DNA of 64,000 nt from Prochilodus magdalenae (GCA_024036415.1 JAMWET010000915.1:186001-250000), one strand, 5' to 3'; shown: positions 1 to 18,094, numbered from the stretch's first letter. Numbers and translations are program-made. The notes: generated from the sequence alone by a model not told the origin.

Positions 1-3000
1 TACAGGTCCTTTGGCAAGTTATTGCACTGCAGTTTGTTTAGGTTCTATTCTGATGGCATGGTCGAGAATTTGATTTGATAAGGGTTGTTTATCTGACTGT
101 GTTCAGTGCATCCTGAATCAGATTTCACAACAGTTTGATAAGGTTGCAGTTGTTTAGGAAATGGTTCAGTGAATCAGACAATCCTAGATTTGGTCATGTT
201 ATGATTTCAGTTTCTTAGGAAGTGATTTAACGCTGTTGGTATTGTTCAGGGTTACTTTTTGACTGTACACAGAATGCACAAATGTAACTAGGAGCTGTTT
301 ACACAGTAGAGGAATGTATACTTTTGTGAATTTTGCGTTTTTCTGAAGAGTTAAGAAGTTGCACATGGTGGGTCTTTGTTTGGTTAATTTTGTTAGGGTG
401 GGGAACAGGAGCTGGCTTTAACACCTCTGTTCAAATCATATATTAGTGACACACAGGAGGGTTTTAGAAAATTCTGTTCAAAGAGCTAAACTGATCAAAC
501 TACAAGCTCTTAAGTTACATGCTACCAAATTCCACATTGTCCACATTGGTTGATGTAGTAAAGATGTTTGGATGCAGAACTTGGTTAACTATGATTACCA
601 TCTAAGTAAACGGTCTTGCTATATGTCACAAAAGCACTTCACATCTAATTAACTGCAGCATGAACAGAATATGACTTTGACCTGCTAAACTGACTCCTAA
701 CAAGCTAATTCAGATCTTTAACAAAAAAATCAAACCCCCCTAAATGTGTGTTAAAGTAGCACGCCCCTCACCAGTCTCTTTGCATCAAACTTTATTCCTT
801 TACTCGGGAAGATCTGTCCCCAGGAGTGAAAAGTAACCCCAGTGTTAACTCTTGTTTTGCCTCAGTTTGTACATATCTTAAAAATTGGTTATCATCTTAC
901 ATATTGCACATTTTAAACATTCTGCTCTCTGTATTTAAGCTGTGTTTATAAGAAAATGATTGACTATGTATAAAAATTTGATACAACTAAATTGACCGAT
1001 CTCATAGTTAAATTCAATCTTGTATCCTGAAATTTGCTTAGAGTCAAATTCAAAACCTATGAATGTGGCTTTAATCTGACTGGAGAAATTTGTTTTCAGG
1101 CTGCTCAAATGGGATATGCTGAAAAAGGTATTAGAGCTCAGAGAAAGACGTTGTAGTTTTATATACTTCGGCAGTTTAGTGTCTCCAAAGTACATGCTGA
1201 TGCGACAAGTACCTCTTGTGGCGATGTCGGCCCTGTTTAGCTGACGCTTCCTTATTGTGAGTGTACTGTTGGAAAATGGCAATGACCTTTATGCAGATGG
1301 ATTAGTCTTGGGGTGAGTTGTTGGTGAAAGTCTGGTGTCCAAATGTAAGTAGATGAGCATCTGGCAGCTTTGGTTAAAGTGTCTTAATGTCTATTAGTGT
1401 GGATTATCCTACAGAGAGAGAGAGTAAGACCTGCAGTGGCTGAACTCTGCAGGACATTCCTGTATGCAGAAACTAACCAATGATAAATGCACTGGAGGTG
1501 GGGAGGCTTATAAACTGCAACAGATCACCTAAAGTCTTAAATTATACATCTGTATAGTGTACCTATGTGGTGGATGCTTCTAATAAAGTGGCTAGTGGGT
1601 GAAAGTTTAATGTCATTGTTTCTAATGAAGTGCACAGTAAACATGAGCGTTAGGTATTTCTAAGTGGCCAGTGAGAGGATAGGCTTTGTTATAGTGAGGA
1701 AACTTCATTATCTAAGCAGTGTTCTTCCACCGGCGAGGGGCGTCTTTTAAGCTTTGGCAGCGTTTGTTATTGTTGCTTTCGTCAACACACCGCGGTCTTG
1801 TTTGGCCAGACAGATGTGCCTGTGTTTCTGTGTGCGCGCGCGAGTGTGGGATGTGTATGTGCCCACATTTCTGCTTTATGCTCCTGTGTGTTTCCTCTTG
1901 CTCGCAGCCCATGGCTCAGCACATCAAAGGCCGTCTCTGCAGAATGGGAGATAACGCTGTAAACCCTGCTGCTGTCTAAAGCGTTTCCAAAGCTTTTTCC
2001 AGCGCCCTCAGGCGCACCCGGACCCACCGAAGCTGGCCTGTAGCCCTGAGACAGGTCTGTGAGCATCATGGCTGCACCATATATGGATCCCATGTCGGTT
2101 ATATTGCTGCGCTGAGATTGAAATGCACATTATTTATTACAAATTAATTGGTGAAGCAGTTAAACACGATGATGCTCATTCATGCTAATGGAATTTATTA
2201 CAGGTCTTGTGTACATAATCCCGCAGATTTATTTCTTAGCTAGGGGAAAATGCTGAAGGTGTCCAGGTCAGCGTACTTTAATTCACGGAACCTACCATTA
2301 GCAGCTAACGTAGCTACATAACTGACTCTGCTGTAATCTGTTTTGATGACCTGTTTCTCCTGCCAACATGAAAAATCAACTGCTAAGTGTAACAGCTGAC
2401 AAAGAGCTCGATCACTCTGTAGACAGCAAACATACAGAGGACATGAGCAGAACATCTCTCACTTTAGGTGACTCCGCTTGTGTGTCATGGCCATTTTTAA
2501 GATACTTGAAGCAAAAGTAAATACTGATTCATGCATGTGCTCGAATGTTTTGATTGGCTCTACCTAATGAAATCATTCATCGATTGGACATTTTTCTTTT
2601 TGTTATTCACTTTCTTAAGAAAAGAGGTGGGCTCTAGCCAAACCTGAGGTTTATCAGTCCCTGTATGGCTGGAGAAAACTAAGTGAAGTTATTGCCTTAA
2701 AACACACCTTTTTTTAGCAAGGATATTTTATGGCAATGTTGTTTGGCTGCTTACCGCCTTTCTGAGAAAGCAAATCTTGACTTCAGCACCGTAAAGTCTA
2801 GGTAGAGTAAAATCCATGACGTCTAAGAATAGAAGCATTGTGTATGTTATTTAACAGCTAACACTGCTCCCCTTAAGGCTGTCTTCCAGTACGATGGACA
2901 AATCAGCCTTTTTATTTTTTCTAAATTTATTTATTTATTCACACATAGGATTCTCTTTATCCTAAAGAACATGCACAGGTTTCTTTTTTTACATACCTAA

Positions 3001-3719
3001 TAACAACCATTAATATGGGAGTGTTAAAGAAGTTAAAGAACTTGGGCATCTCTTGAATGATTGGTCAGGATGGTCACAGTGAACTGTGATGGGTTAGGGG
3101 GCTCATTTGTGTGTTGGTGGCTTTTGTGATACCAGTATGGCGAACTCCAGTATTGTGATAATGATTAACAGTTGATCCATTGTTCAGGTCTGTTGGCTCT
3201 GTTCGTTCTTTGGACTGCTTGTGGGCCATTGTTTACAACCCTGCTCATGTTTTGTGAGTGCGCACGTGATTGTGCTGTTTGTCTGCCAGCATGCCATTGT
3301 CTGCTCAGTCCAGGTAGCCGAGGGGATTGTGGTGAGTGCTTTAAGCTGCTGATTTTTTTTTTTTTTTTTTGTGTGTCTCTATTCTTAGCCACAGGATTTG
3401 GTTTTTGAGATTGAGCATTCAGCTCACTCATTCATGTCATGTTCTTCTATAATGTGAAACAGTAATTCACCTTTCCTCTTAAACGTCTCACGTTTAGGTG
3501 CTGTGGCTGGATATATAGATTTCATCATAATATCATTGCAGGCCATTTTCATCTTTGTTGGTACACCATGATATTTCTTTTCAGTCTGAGCATTATGTAT
3601 GTGATATAAGGCCCTAAAATGTTAACTCCTCTGGATGATGTATTTTCACATTTCTTAGCATTTTTTTTAAAGTGCATAAACTTGAAGTAAAAAAAAAAAA
3701 GAAGGTTTATGAAGGGTTA
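1..3719. other. Noncoding DNA, no gene recognised
   Basis: AT-rich sequence without convincing coding frames. The only notable stretches are a GC-richer patch at about 1725-2060, an 18-T run at 3353-3370 and a short A run near 3680. I see no repeat family that I recognise. Confidence 0.6.
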
Positions 3720-4045
3720 ATGAAGGTAATTGGCACATGTATCAGCACATGTATAAGCAAAGTTAATAATAGTGATGATGATGATGATGATTAAAAGTTG
3801 ATAAGTTGGCATGAATAAGTTGGAATCAATAAAGGTAATAGGTTAACATGTATTAATGCACAGCTCAGCATTAATAAAGTTGTTCATTTAATGAAAGTTG
3901 AGATGTTGGCACTTAAGGAGAATAAAGTTAATACGGTGAAGTAATTATAGACAGTACATTGATGCTGGTAAAGATTATAACTCAGCAGTAATAATTTGGC
4001 ATTAATAAATTGAACAAGTTGGCATAAATAATCACACTTTCATGC
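3720..4045. repeat. Degenerate minisatellite, roughly 20-bp units
   Basis: Recurring words of the type AAGTTGGCATTAATAAAG, AAGTTGATAAGTTGGCAT and AATAAAGTTAATA are spaced at roughly 15-30 bp across the interval, together with a short (GAT)n run near 3775-3792. The units are heavily diverged, indicating an old tandem array. Confidence 0.5.
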
Positions 4046-7000
4046 AAAGTCATGTTATCATTAATTTACAAAACACTGAAATAAAAATTTGGTTATGCTC
4101 TGTAAGGTGTACTGAATACTGGGTTGATGTCTTGAACCTGACACAGCTTCTTATGATTTTGATGTGTGTGTTTTTTTTTTTTTTTTTAAACAACATTTTA
4201 TGATAATTCTACATGCTAATCGTGTATGCCAATTTGCAGCTCTTTTTGTTATTTTGTACATTTCAAAACATTTTCCTTTTCTGTTTAACAGCTTCCTGTT
4301 GATGTGAAACCTGTAAGGCTGCACAGCACCAGTGTATTATAGGTATATGTATATATCAGAGATTTATGTTGCTGAAACTGTGATTGGAAACTTTTGAACA
4401 TGGATGTGGTGTGTTTTTTGAATGGTAGCAGAGGTTCAGCTGCTGATGTCGTTCTAACCACAGGGGTTTTATTTTTAATGCCTTGTTTTTTGGGTTCCGT
4501 GAACGTTCTCCAACCCAACAAGCTTTGAGCTGCGGGTGACTAAGGAAAGTCTCTGAACACCTGTATGCATATGGCAGTTACCGTGGCAACCATGCCACCA
4601 ACACTCGGTTTGTTCTTGATTTCCTGTGGGATTTGACGCCTTCGCAATCGGTGTGGAAGTCTCTTGCACTCTCTCTCTCTCTCGTCTCTTTGAGTTTCCC
4701 CATCACGTTCCATCCCACCTTGTAAACAAATCATTATCTCTGAGGGATAGAGCAGCTTTCTTTTCACTGTTTTCATGGAGTCATCCAAGTACAACAAGTG
4801 TTTTCTCGCCTAATCTCCCTGAAGTAATGATGATGCTAAAATAATAGGCTTTCCGTTTACCTTTAGTGCAGCTAAGGTAGTAGAAACCCATTGAACCTAT
4901 GTTTATTGAGTGCTGCTACTCTTTCCTGAACTGAACTGGATATGGCTTGTTTCCATTGGACTGTTTTGTTTGGTTACTCTGATATTGCACCATTGCTTCT
5001 CAGATTTTTCAGTCATGTACCTCCAGTAAACCCCAATCACTCCATTCGTTTACTCCATACATACAGATGCCCATACTGCCATCAGTTTGCCTTATAAGAT
5101 CTTGTTTTGATAAAACAGGTACACTGAAAGTAGTGTTATTGTAAATGCAATGCGGTCTATATGAGGGGGCAGTATACATGGGTATGCAAGTCTGACGCTG
5201 TCAAACAAACATTAAATAACAAAATGCTGACTGAAAGAGCCTCAGATCGCATATAGCATAGTAACATCAGAAACCAAATGCTGATGTGCAGCAGTTACAG
5301 ACTACTACCTACTGCTACGTCCGCAAATAAAACCATGTCTGTGAAAAAGAAAACTTGGCTGTATTAGTATTCATACATTAACAGTTAGTAAATGTTATTC
5401 ATTCTTCTAAACTGATATGTTGTGCAGCCCTATTCTGGATGTTGTGTCGTGCTATCCAGAGGTCTGTCACTGGCTTTAGATTAAACTCCATAGCTAGCTC
5501 AGAGCTCTTTTAACGAGGATCTCTTGTTCAGGAGTTGGCGAGTGACTGTATCAGTGTAGTATCTGTGTAATTGCTTGGTCAGCTGAAGGAGTAAAATGAA
5601 GATTAAGCACAAAGTCGAACCTCAGTGTTGTTCTTGCATCCCCCCAGTGTTGTTTGGAAACCACTGTATGACACCAAAGACCACTGTGCATGTTGTGTAA
5701 AGTAATTGTCGTGCTTGTGATGTAGCTTTTAATCTGTAAATAACTAAAAAAGTTAAAAGTAAAAGCATCAGTGCCTTTTCATAATAAACCTTACTGACAA
5801 TGTTAATAAAGAAAATGGAGATGAAGTTGAACAAGTTGCAGGATTAATTCAGAAGTTCAGAAGAGAATAGGAGAGTTAAGGTTTACAACATCCTTTTTAT
5901 GAAGGTGGCATAATTCTCTGCTTTGTTACGCTGCTTTCCCTCCATGCAGCCATCTTTATACAGAAACAAATAGGATGCTTTCCCACAGTCCAAGTGAAAC
6001 TGCAGTGTAATCACGATATGCGGTTGGAACCAAAAGTGAAATGACTTCTGTTAAGTTTGTACATTAGAACATCATAAATGATCGTCAGTCTGATGCTTTC
6101 ATCCACACAGGTAATTAGAGATAGGGCAAGTTTATGAGATTATGATAGCAATTAGTGATTTTAGCATAATCCCATTAAAGTCTTTAGCGAGCACAGCAGG
6201 GACTTCGTAATCTGCATAAATAATTGCTGGCCCTGCAAACTGCTACTGCTTCTGGTGCTCGTGGTTGCCTAAATATGATGCTGCAAATTAGTTACCCATG
6301 TTTTACACACTTACAGTTTATTTCCCCTGAGGCCTACTTCTGACATTTGTGTGGTTTTATTTAACAAAATTTTGTCACTGTGTCTTTAGACTGATAAATG
6401 TAAATGAGCTCTGTTGTGACTGGCTGCCACATGTGTGTCCCAGTTAAATGAGAGTCTGGGCTGAATCTGTCTTTATAATATCAGAATGAATGGGTGGGGC
6501 TAAAGCGCTGTCGGCTGAATGGCTGGATGTATGAAAATGTGGTGTATTTTGTGACCTCACAAGCACAATCAATTCAAAACTGGCTGTTGTTGGAGCTGAG
6601 TATCCATGGAGGGATGGTGGGGTGGAGCATTGTCTACCATTTGGACTCCTCTAAGAGTTGAAGGGAAGAGAGGGACAGTTAGTTCATCTTTTTCTTTCCC
6701 TCTGTCCCTAGCTCTCTTCTAAAAATGAACTCAAAGAACAACTGGGATCTTGATAAAGGCACTGTTTCAGGCAGGGAGCAGTATGTGGACCACATTTGTG
6801 CAACTTGTACAGCCGCACAAAAGTCCCTTTCTCCGTAGATTAGATGAACGAGGATTACTGGCTTTTGCAATAGTGGCCGTTCTGTGGGTCGTGACAGTAG
6901 TGAGTTCTCTCTTCAATCCACCTTTGTTTCTGAGCTCAGAGGATCGATAGGCATTGACCTACAGAAGGACAAAAGGGCTCATTCATTAACTGTTGATAGA

Positions 7001-8403
7001 TCTTTCTCTTTTTAGGCAGGTCCGAGATCAGTTTCATGGTTGCAGTGACCAGAAATTCCAAAGATTAGCCTATTATAGATCATCATGTCTGGAGTAGATT
7101 AGCCAATATGGTATTGGTTGTAATGTGAAGGATGCTGAAAATTGCCTTTGAATTCCGATTGAACTGTTCTCATTGAGATTGCACGGCCACGTAACCTGTG
7201 ACATTAACGTTTCATGCCTTGTTGCTTAAATCCGATTGCGAGTTATGAAAAGCAGACAAACTAACCAGCAACATGCTGGCACATGCCCAATAAAGAGCTA
7301 CATGAAATCTGATCTAAGAATCATCTTTTAATAGCATGTACACAAATCTAATACATATCCAATCAAGGAACACGTGAAAGTGACTCTGTTCTGATTTTAA
7401 AAAATCAGATTTGTGTGTCCATACAGCTCACACAGAAACAACAGATTTGGGTCACATTAAGGCAGATAATTGGATGTGTGCCACTTCAGTCTGGCAAAGT
7501 GAGCATATCCTCACCGAGGGGCACCAGAATTTCCTGGCCATCTGCCAGTCCTGACCACGCACAAGTTGAAGCTGCGATGTCGGCATTTTCAGAAAGATGC
7601 ATTTTGCTGTTCACATGCAAACACAAAACAGTAGTTCGGAATGAAATCCCTGCCTTGGCCTCCTGACCTAAAGCGCCGTGTTCATGTAGACAGGAGAGTT
7701 TATGTGTGCAAGAAAACTCCACATGCATGTGAAAGGTGTCCAGAGAGCAGAACTTAAAGTGGGACTGATGGCAAATATCCAGTATCCGCATGTCTAGATT
7801 GTATACGTGCCATCAGGCTGAGGCGTCTATGTTGTAGAAATGAAGAACCCCAGTGGAAGCCATTACCTCCCCCAGCTGCGGCCTCACTTCAGAACCCAGC
7901 AGGTCTTCTCCAGAGCTGAGATTGGAGCCTGGAGATTTGATCGTGCTTGAGTGAGTGTTGGTGGTTTGAATGCAGGCAGCAGAGAATATGGGAAGGAAGC
8001 GCACAGACGTCTAATAATCGTGCTGTGGGCAAATAGAGAGAGAGGCTGTGAAGGAAGAATGAAATGCTGCGGTGGTTTCCCCACTGTGAGAAATGTAGTG
8101 GTTTTCTTTCATGCCCTTGATGGTCAACTGGGTTCAAATCACTGTTGTGCTGAACCCCATGAAATGCGAGAATGCAGTTCTGAGGCTGTGTTCTGTCAAC
8201 AGAATACAATCATTTGCACCACTGGAACTCATTTCTGACAGCTCACTACAAGGGTGCAACAGTTATTCAGAAATATTGATTATGGAAAAATATATGGTTT
8301 ATAATGTTTACTAAAGCTCTATGGTTTCCAGATCATAAGTAATGTGGCATGTGGACATGCCACCCTGTGCAGGGGAAAAAGCCACTTTCTTAGGCCACCA
8401 GCG
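4046..8403. other. Noncoding DNA, no gene recognised
   Basis: AT-rich sequence with short frames only. A (T)n run occurs near 4171-4187. The stretch 6140-6300 has several TAAT/ATTA words and no simple repeat, the texture of possible conserved noncoding sequence, but I cannot verify conservation. Confidence 0.55.
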
Positions 8404-9040
8404 CGTACATATGGTTTGGTAGTTCTTGGTGCAGTTTTTAAGATCCGGTAGTTGTTGGTATTGACTTTTTTTGTGGTTTGGTAGTTGTTCATACGGGTTA
8501 AAAGATCTTAGTGTAATTTAGTAGTTGGTGGCTTGATGGTTCTTGGTATGGTTTGGTAGTTGTTACGGATTGTTACTTTTGGGTATGGTTTGGAGGTTCT
8601 TTCGTTCGAATAAAGTGTATGATTATGATTTGGTGATTCTTGGTATGGTTTGGTAGTTCGAATCGGTAGCCCTTGGTATGGTTTGGTTAGTTATTTGCGT
8701 GGTTTGATGTTAGTATGGTTTGATGGTAGTCTGGTTTATTAGTTATTGAAATGATTTGGTTATTGGTAGGGTCTGATTAGTTGTTGCTTTGGTAGTTGGT
8801 TGAGTTTGATAGTTGTTGATGTAGTTTGGAGGTTGGTCAGGTTTAATAGTTGTTGGTTTGGTAGTGGGTGGGTGGTCAGGCTTGATGGTAGTTGGGAGTG
8901 TTTCATAGTTATTGGCATGGTTTGGTGATTGGTGATGTGGCTGGGTAGTTATTAGTGTGCATTGGAAGTTCATGGTGGGTTTTGAAAGTTTGTATAGTAA
9001 GCTTTGGTAACTGTTGGTATGTTTTAGTAGTTTTTGCTGT
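8404..9040. repeat. Degenerate G/T-rich minisatellite, about 20-bp unit
   Basis: The unit approximates TTGGTATGGTTTGGTAGTTG and recurs dozens of times with substitutions and small indels over about 640 bp. On the other strand this gives the artificial Asn/Pro/Thr-rich frame at 8743-8973, which is not a gene. Confidence 0.8.
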
Positions 9041-10420
9041 GGATGTAATCCTCAGTGTATGCAGGCTATAAATCGCTTCTTGTTAAATAACAAAATATGT
9101 TTTCTATTCTGTTCATGCTTACTGAGGGGAATCCATCACGGACATGCCAATCATAAAACAAATAAATATGCAATGTTAGAGAAAAGCTAAATCAGACATT
9201 GTACTTCACTGTTTGATGTTAATGTGTGTTCTCTAACGGTGGTTGCTGGTACTGCAGTGTTTCTTTGAGCCTTGTGATTTTGAATGGCTAAGTTGGACAG
9301 CTTGCGCAGACAGTGTGCTCGGCTTTGGTCTGTTCCCACACTTCTCTCTTCCCTGACAGAACGGATCCTGACAATGAGGGCCAGTGTGTGTCCACTGAGT
9401 GCAGAGACATGCAGAAAGCCCCTCCGCTTTCTCCTTTACCTTTTCCTCCAAAGTTGTTGAAAGAGCATGCTGTTCTCAGAGAGAGAGAGAAGATTTATTT
9501 TAGGAGGTATAGACAGAGAGATGGTTGCTGATGAAGGAACCCACGCCCATGTGCACCACTGTCAACAACAGAAACCACTAGGTCTGTGACCAATATATTT
9601 CAATGGCTTGATTCTTCAGTATTGCAAATTACTGATCAGAATAAAGTAGAATATGCAGATCACAGGGTATTTTACTGTTGCTGTGACAACTCCTTTATAT
9701 GTTAATGTTGATGGTGGGTATATGATAATCAGTCTAAAAAATGTTTGTATCCTGCCATCATGAATTGGTTTTAAGAACATGTTGTTTGTGTGTGTGTGTG
9801 TGTTTGTGCGTGTGTTGTAGATTAGTCAACGCCCTGTGAAAACCTGCAGCAGAAGTGTGTTTCTCTCAGTTATCATCGAGACACCACCTCACGCTGCAGG
9901 GGAAGTGCACTGATGTGGGTCAGAGATTAGAAAAATTCACTCGGACTCTGTTGGGCCTCAGTGATACGGGTTTGAAAAAAAAAAAAGAGATTATAACAGT
10001 AACACTGCACTATATTTAAATAGGGATGTAGGGAAGTATCACAATATTTTGTTTTGTGATGGTCTATGAATTTGTAAAATCATTGCATCAATTTTAATTA
10101 ATAGCTAAAGGTAAAGATTGGTAAAAGGTAAAAGGCAGTGGTTTTTGTATTTGTGGTTTAAAGGCAGGACTGCTAGATACCAATGGTGTAATTTTGAACC
10201 ATTACATTTTTTATGACATAAGCAAGTACTGTAAAGTTGTACAGCGGACGTTAGCATCAGAAACCCATGTATATGGTGATTTTAAAAAAAAAAAATTTTT
10301 TTATACTGTTAAAATTTGGTTTTATGCTTACAAAATCGCAGGATATTGAATTAACTCCTCTATCATGATTTGTATCGTCACCAGGTTGTGGACTCGATCT
10401 GTCTTTACTCTGCTATTCTG
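9041..10420. other. Noncoding DNA with a short (GT)n tract
   Basis: No gene recognised. A (GT)n-type microsatellite lies at about 9786-9817 and an A-run at about 9976-9987. Confidence 0.55.
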
Positions 10421-10811
10421 TAGTAGTCTCTCATAATACCCTTATAAACTAATAGCCTCTAATAAGACCTTTATAAACTAATAGTCTATAATAATACTGT
10501 TATGAACTGTAATAGTCTCTGATAATACCGTTATTAACTCTAATATTCTCTAATAATACCCTTATGAACTAAAAATCTATAATAATACCGTTATGAACTA
10601 ATAGTCTCTAATAATAACCTAATGAACTGTAATAGTCTCTGATAATACCCTTATGAACTAATAATCTCTAATAGTACCCTTATGAACTAATTATCTCTAA
10701 TAATACCATTATGAACTAATAGTCTCTAATAAGACCTTTATAAACTAATAGTCTATAATAATACCGTTATGAACTAATAGTCTCTAATAAGACCTTTATA
10801 AACTAATAAGA
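10421..10811. repeat. 29-bp minisatellite, proximal block
   Basis: About 13 tandem units of 29-32 bp, each containing words like AATAATACCGTTATGAACTA followed by ATAGTCTCT. Two subtypes, AATAATACCGTTATGAACTA and AATAAGACCTTTATAAACTA, alternate at the distal end, giving a dimeric higher-order pattern. Confidence 0.85.
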
Positions 10812-11034
10812 TTTAAGATTTTAATCCCTTGTTGATGCCACAGTGGGGAAATTTAGTCTCCACATTTAACCCATCCGTGAAGTGAAACACCCACAAACAC
10901 ACTCACTAGTGAACACAGACACTAGGGGGCAGTGAGCACACTTACCCGGAGTGGTGGGCAGCCCTATCCACGGCGCCCGGGGAGCAGTTGGGGGTTAGGT
11001 GCCTTGCCCAAGGGCACCTCAGTCGTTACTGTCA
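10812..11034 (+). mobile_element. Teleost interspersed repeat inserted in the 29-bp minisatellite
   Basis: About 220 bp with the motifs TGATGCCACAGTGGGGAAAT, CATCCGTGAAGTGAAACAC, ACTAGGGGGCAGTGAGCACA, GGTGGGCAGCCCTATCCACG and GCCTTGCCCAAGGGCACCTC. I recognise these as a repeat common in ostariophysan fish genomes but cannot give its family name. It is truncated relative to longer copies, which continue into a GGTTCGATCCC-like B-box region; a reversed fragment with that part lies at 22905-23045. It splits the minisatellite in two. Confidence 0.75.
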
Positions 11035-11107
11035 GTTAGTCTATAATAATACCGTTAATACCATTAACTAATAGTCTCTAATAAGACTTTTATAAACTAA
11101 TAGCCTA
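11035..11107. repeat. 29-bp minisatellite, distal block
   Basis: Two to three further units of the same minisatellite (AGTCTATAATAATACCGTTA and AATAAGACTTTTATAAACTA) continue directly after the inserted repeat. Confidence 0.8.
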
Positions 11108-12079
11108 ATACAACTTACTAGCATTGTGTTTCTATTCCGTTGCTTGTTACCACTACAATTGCTCACTTATACAAAAAGAACTGCAAAATAAACGGGTCCT
11201 TTTTAGGTAAGTACAACTTGTTGCCATTATTTTACCATTTTGCAATGGCCTAGTTAACACTCCCTACAATTTCAGATTTAGTTTTCAGTCACAGATAGGA
11301 AATTAACATTTAATTAATAATTAAATACAATTTGTTACTGTAAAATTACCTTATCATTACCTACTCATTACCAATCTGTAAAGTGCTACTGGTTTTTTAA
11401 TGGCAAATGACTTTAATGAATGAAACTTAATTTATGTTTTGGAAAAACAGTTTGTCATACTGGTGGAAAACTGATGCACCATCTACCATTGCGCACTCCT
11501 TCACTTTCTTTTGCTCGCTTGCTCTCTCTGTCTCTCTAGAGTAAAGTGTGGAGAATCAATGACTAGCTGTTGATGGATATAAAGACAATAGTGTCTGTTC
11601 TGTTTTTAAGAGCTAAAAATGACTGAGCTTTTGATTGTTTTCATCTCAAGGCTTTTTAACCGTCTGCTGAGACTGACTGTCTGCCTGTCTGTCTGTCTGC
11701 CTGCCTGTCTTGTCTTTGGAGTATTCTGACATAAACAAGATTGTTACTGACTTTAAAAGCACTGTCTACATCTAAACCTGAACCAGCAGTAAACCTCCTT
11801 TTACAAACTTGTAGATGCTGCTTATTCTGTTGTTTAAACCAATTGCAGTTTCAGGATGGGTGGAGATCAGTGTAAAAAAAATGTAGGGTTAGTTTAGTTT
11901 TCTGATGGCAGGGCAGTGCAGATGACTGCAGAAGTTGCAGGGCACTGACAGCGGGAGTATAGTACAACAGTATGTAAATTGAGTGAGAATTGGTGTTACT
12001 TTAGGGTAATGGGGTTACCTTGAGGCGAGCAAGGCTGAACCTGGCCTGCTCGCTAATGACAAGGCGACGTAAGTGGAAT
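11108..12079. other. Noncoding DNA, no gene recognised
   Basis: AT-rich, with a short (CTGT/CTGC)n run at about 11681-11711. No exon signals that I can support. Confidence 0.55.
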
Positions 12080-12500
12080 GGAGTTGGAATGAGTCATGGT
12101 ATTTGGTGCTAGAGGGTTGGGGACATTCCTATTCCTGAAGTTCTGCAGGCATTTGGCCTTCCTCAACCACCGTGTGATGTGTGTGTACTGTGAAAACTTC
12201 TTAGAAGGCCCTTCCACCCACAGTGGACAGCATAGTAGAGTTTGTGTGTAGCGCAGACCCCATGAAGCCATGGTTGGTGGTTCCGTACTGGTGTGTGGAG
12301 TGTTGTCATGACTTTGGCTGAGTCCACCGGTCTCCCTAAACACATCATTGACTTGTGCCAGCTACATGTCACTCCTTGGTGACAATTTGCATTCCGCCAT
12401 GTACAATATGAGATGTTCCAGCAGGATAATGCATTCGTCATCAGAGCCAAGCTGTCCTAAAATGGTTTAGGTATCATTCTGGAGAGGTTTGATGAGTGGT
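12080..12500 (+). pseudogene. Decayed Tc1/mariner-type transposase relic
   Basis: Forward translation gives GGSVLVCGVLS followed by a stop near 12276-12311 and, in another frame, MFQQDNAFVIRAK followed by a stop at 12413-12454. These resemble the Tc1/mariner transposase core GGSVMVWG and FQQDNAPCH, where the D is part of the DDE/D triad. The two blocks are about 100-140 bp apart and in different frames, and internal stops are present, so the copy is dead. Terminal inverted repeats were not identified. A short noncoding frame on the other strand overlaps it and is a shadow. Confidence 0.55.
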
Positions 12501-13147
12501 GTGGTGTGACCTGCACCTCCGTCTGGCTTATGAGCCCAGTTGAGGCGTTCATTGCATCATGCATCATGTGTGACTTCTAGTATCTCCATGTACTGCAGAC
12601 ATTTAGCTCTGTTTTTGGCCAGCATTTTTTTTTTATTATTGGGGGTTTCTTTTCCAATTTTACCAACTTAATGATGTCTGGGACAGCGTGTTCATAGGCT
12701 TTGGCTGAGCATCAAATTTATTGAAGAGGAATTGAAATGTGTCTGGTATGTAGGCTGCAAATTTTCGTTTTGTTGTAATGATCACAGCTGCACTGTGCTG
12801 TGAGCTAACTACTAGATACTGTAATAGTTTTCTTTTGGCCTCCTATTGCTATTTGGCGTGTGCGGTTTGGATTTTTTGTCATTGTTTGTGTTGATTTTCT
12901 AAGTAAAAGTGACTCAACACATTCTCTACAGTGAGCACACATCTGTACTGCCAGATTTGAATTTATCCATGGAGGATGTTAACTAACTTTCACCTAGAAA
13001 TTCAACTTGTCATAAATATCTTTCCTGATTATGATATCATAATGCGTCTCCAATTTGTGCATTTACAATAAAAAATAGCCCTAAATGGTGTATAAACTAG
13101 TCTATATTATTAAAGGTGGAGTGCACCACTTTTATATACACGTGTGT

Positions 13148-13189
<42 letters not shown>

Positions 13190-13428
13190 ATATAAATGTA
13201 TTTTTTATATATAAAATGGATTTATTCATATTTAAATAATTGCTGGGGTTCAGGTTCAGACCAAAGATTTCAGACCTGATTATCTATAGAGTGAGAGTGT
13301 TGTACCCATGTTGTCTGTGGTGTTATGGCAGATTCATTGTCTGATCTAATGAAGATAAATGCCTTTTAGAAAATGCTGTACCATCTGGCCCATAATGATT
13401 TCCACAGAGAACACTGATTAGGTTAAAG
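12501..13428. other. Noncoding DNA with a (GT)n tract
   Basis: No gene recognised. It contains (GT)n at 13142-13185, flanked by TA-rich sequence. Confidence 0.55.
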
Positions 13429-17878
<4,450 letters not shown>

Positions 17879-17977
17879 TAATTACGTCCTTGTCTTGGTC
17901 CTTGTCTTGGTCCATGTCTTGGTCCTTGTCTTGGTCCTTGTCTTGGTCCATGCCTTGGTCCATGCCTTGGTCCATGT
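17879..17977. repeat. 12-bp minisatellite (CTTGTCTTGGTC)n
   Basis: At least seven units of CTTGTCTTGGTC or CATGTCTTGGTC / CATGCCTTGGTC. The minus-strand frame reads as Met/Lys-Asp-Gln-Asp repeats and is not a gene. It lies about 115 bp before the miniature Tc1-type element. Confidence 0.9.
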
Positions 17978-18094
17978 GGTAGTGGTGGAGGAGAAAATGG
18001 AAACGAGGCACTCCAGGTTTTTCAGTGGTTGTTGTAGATCTTGCAGTCTTTTGATAAGTATTTGTCCCAGCTAAACCAATCAATTTACCATATA

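Noticed and set aside
1782..2093. GC-richer 103-residue minus-strand frame
   Set aside because: No recognisable similarity, no splice context, and an overlapping plus-strand frame is equally open.
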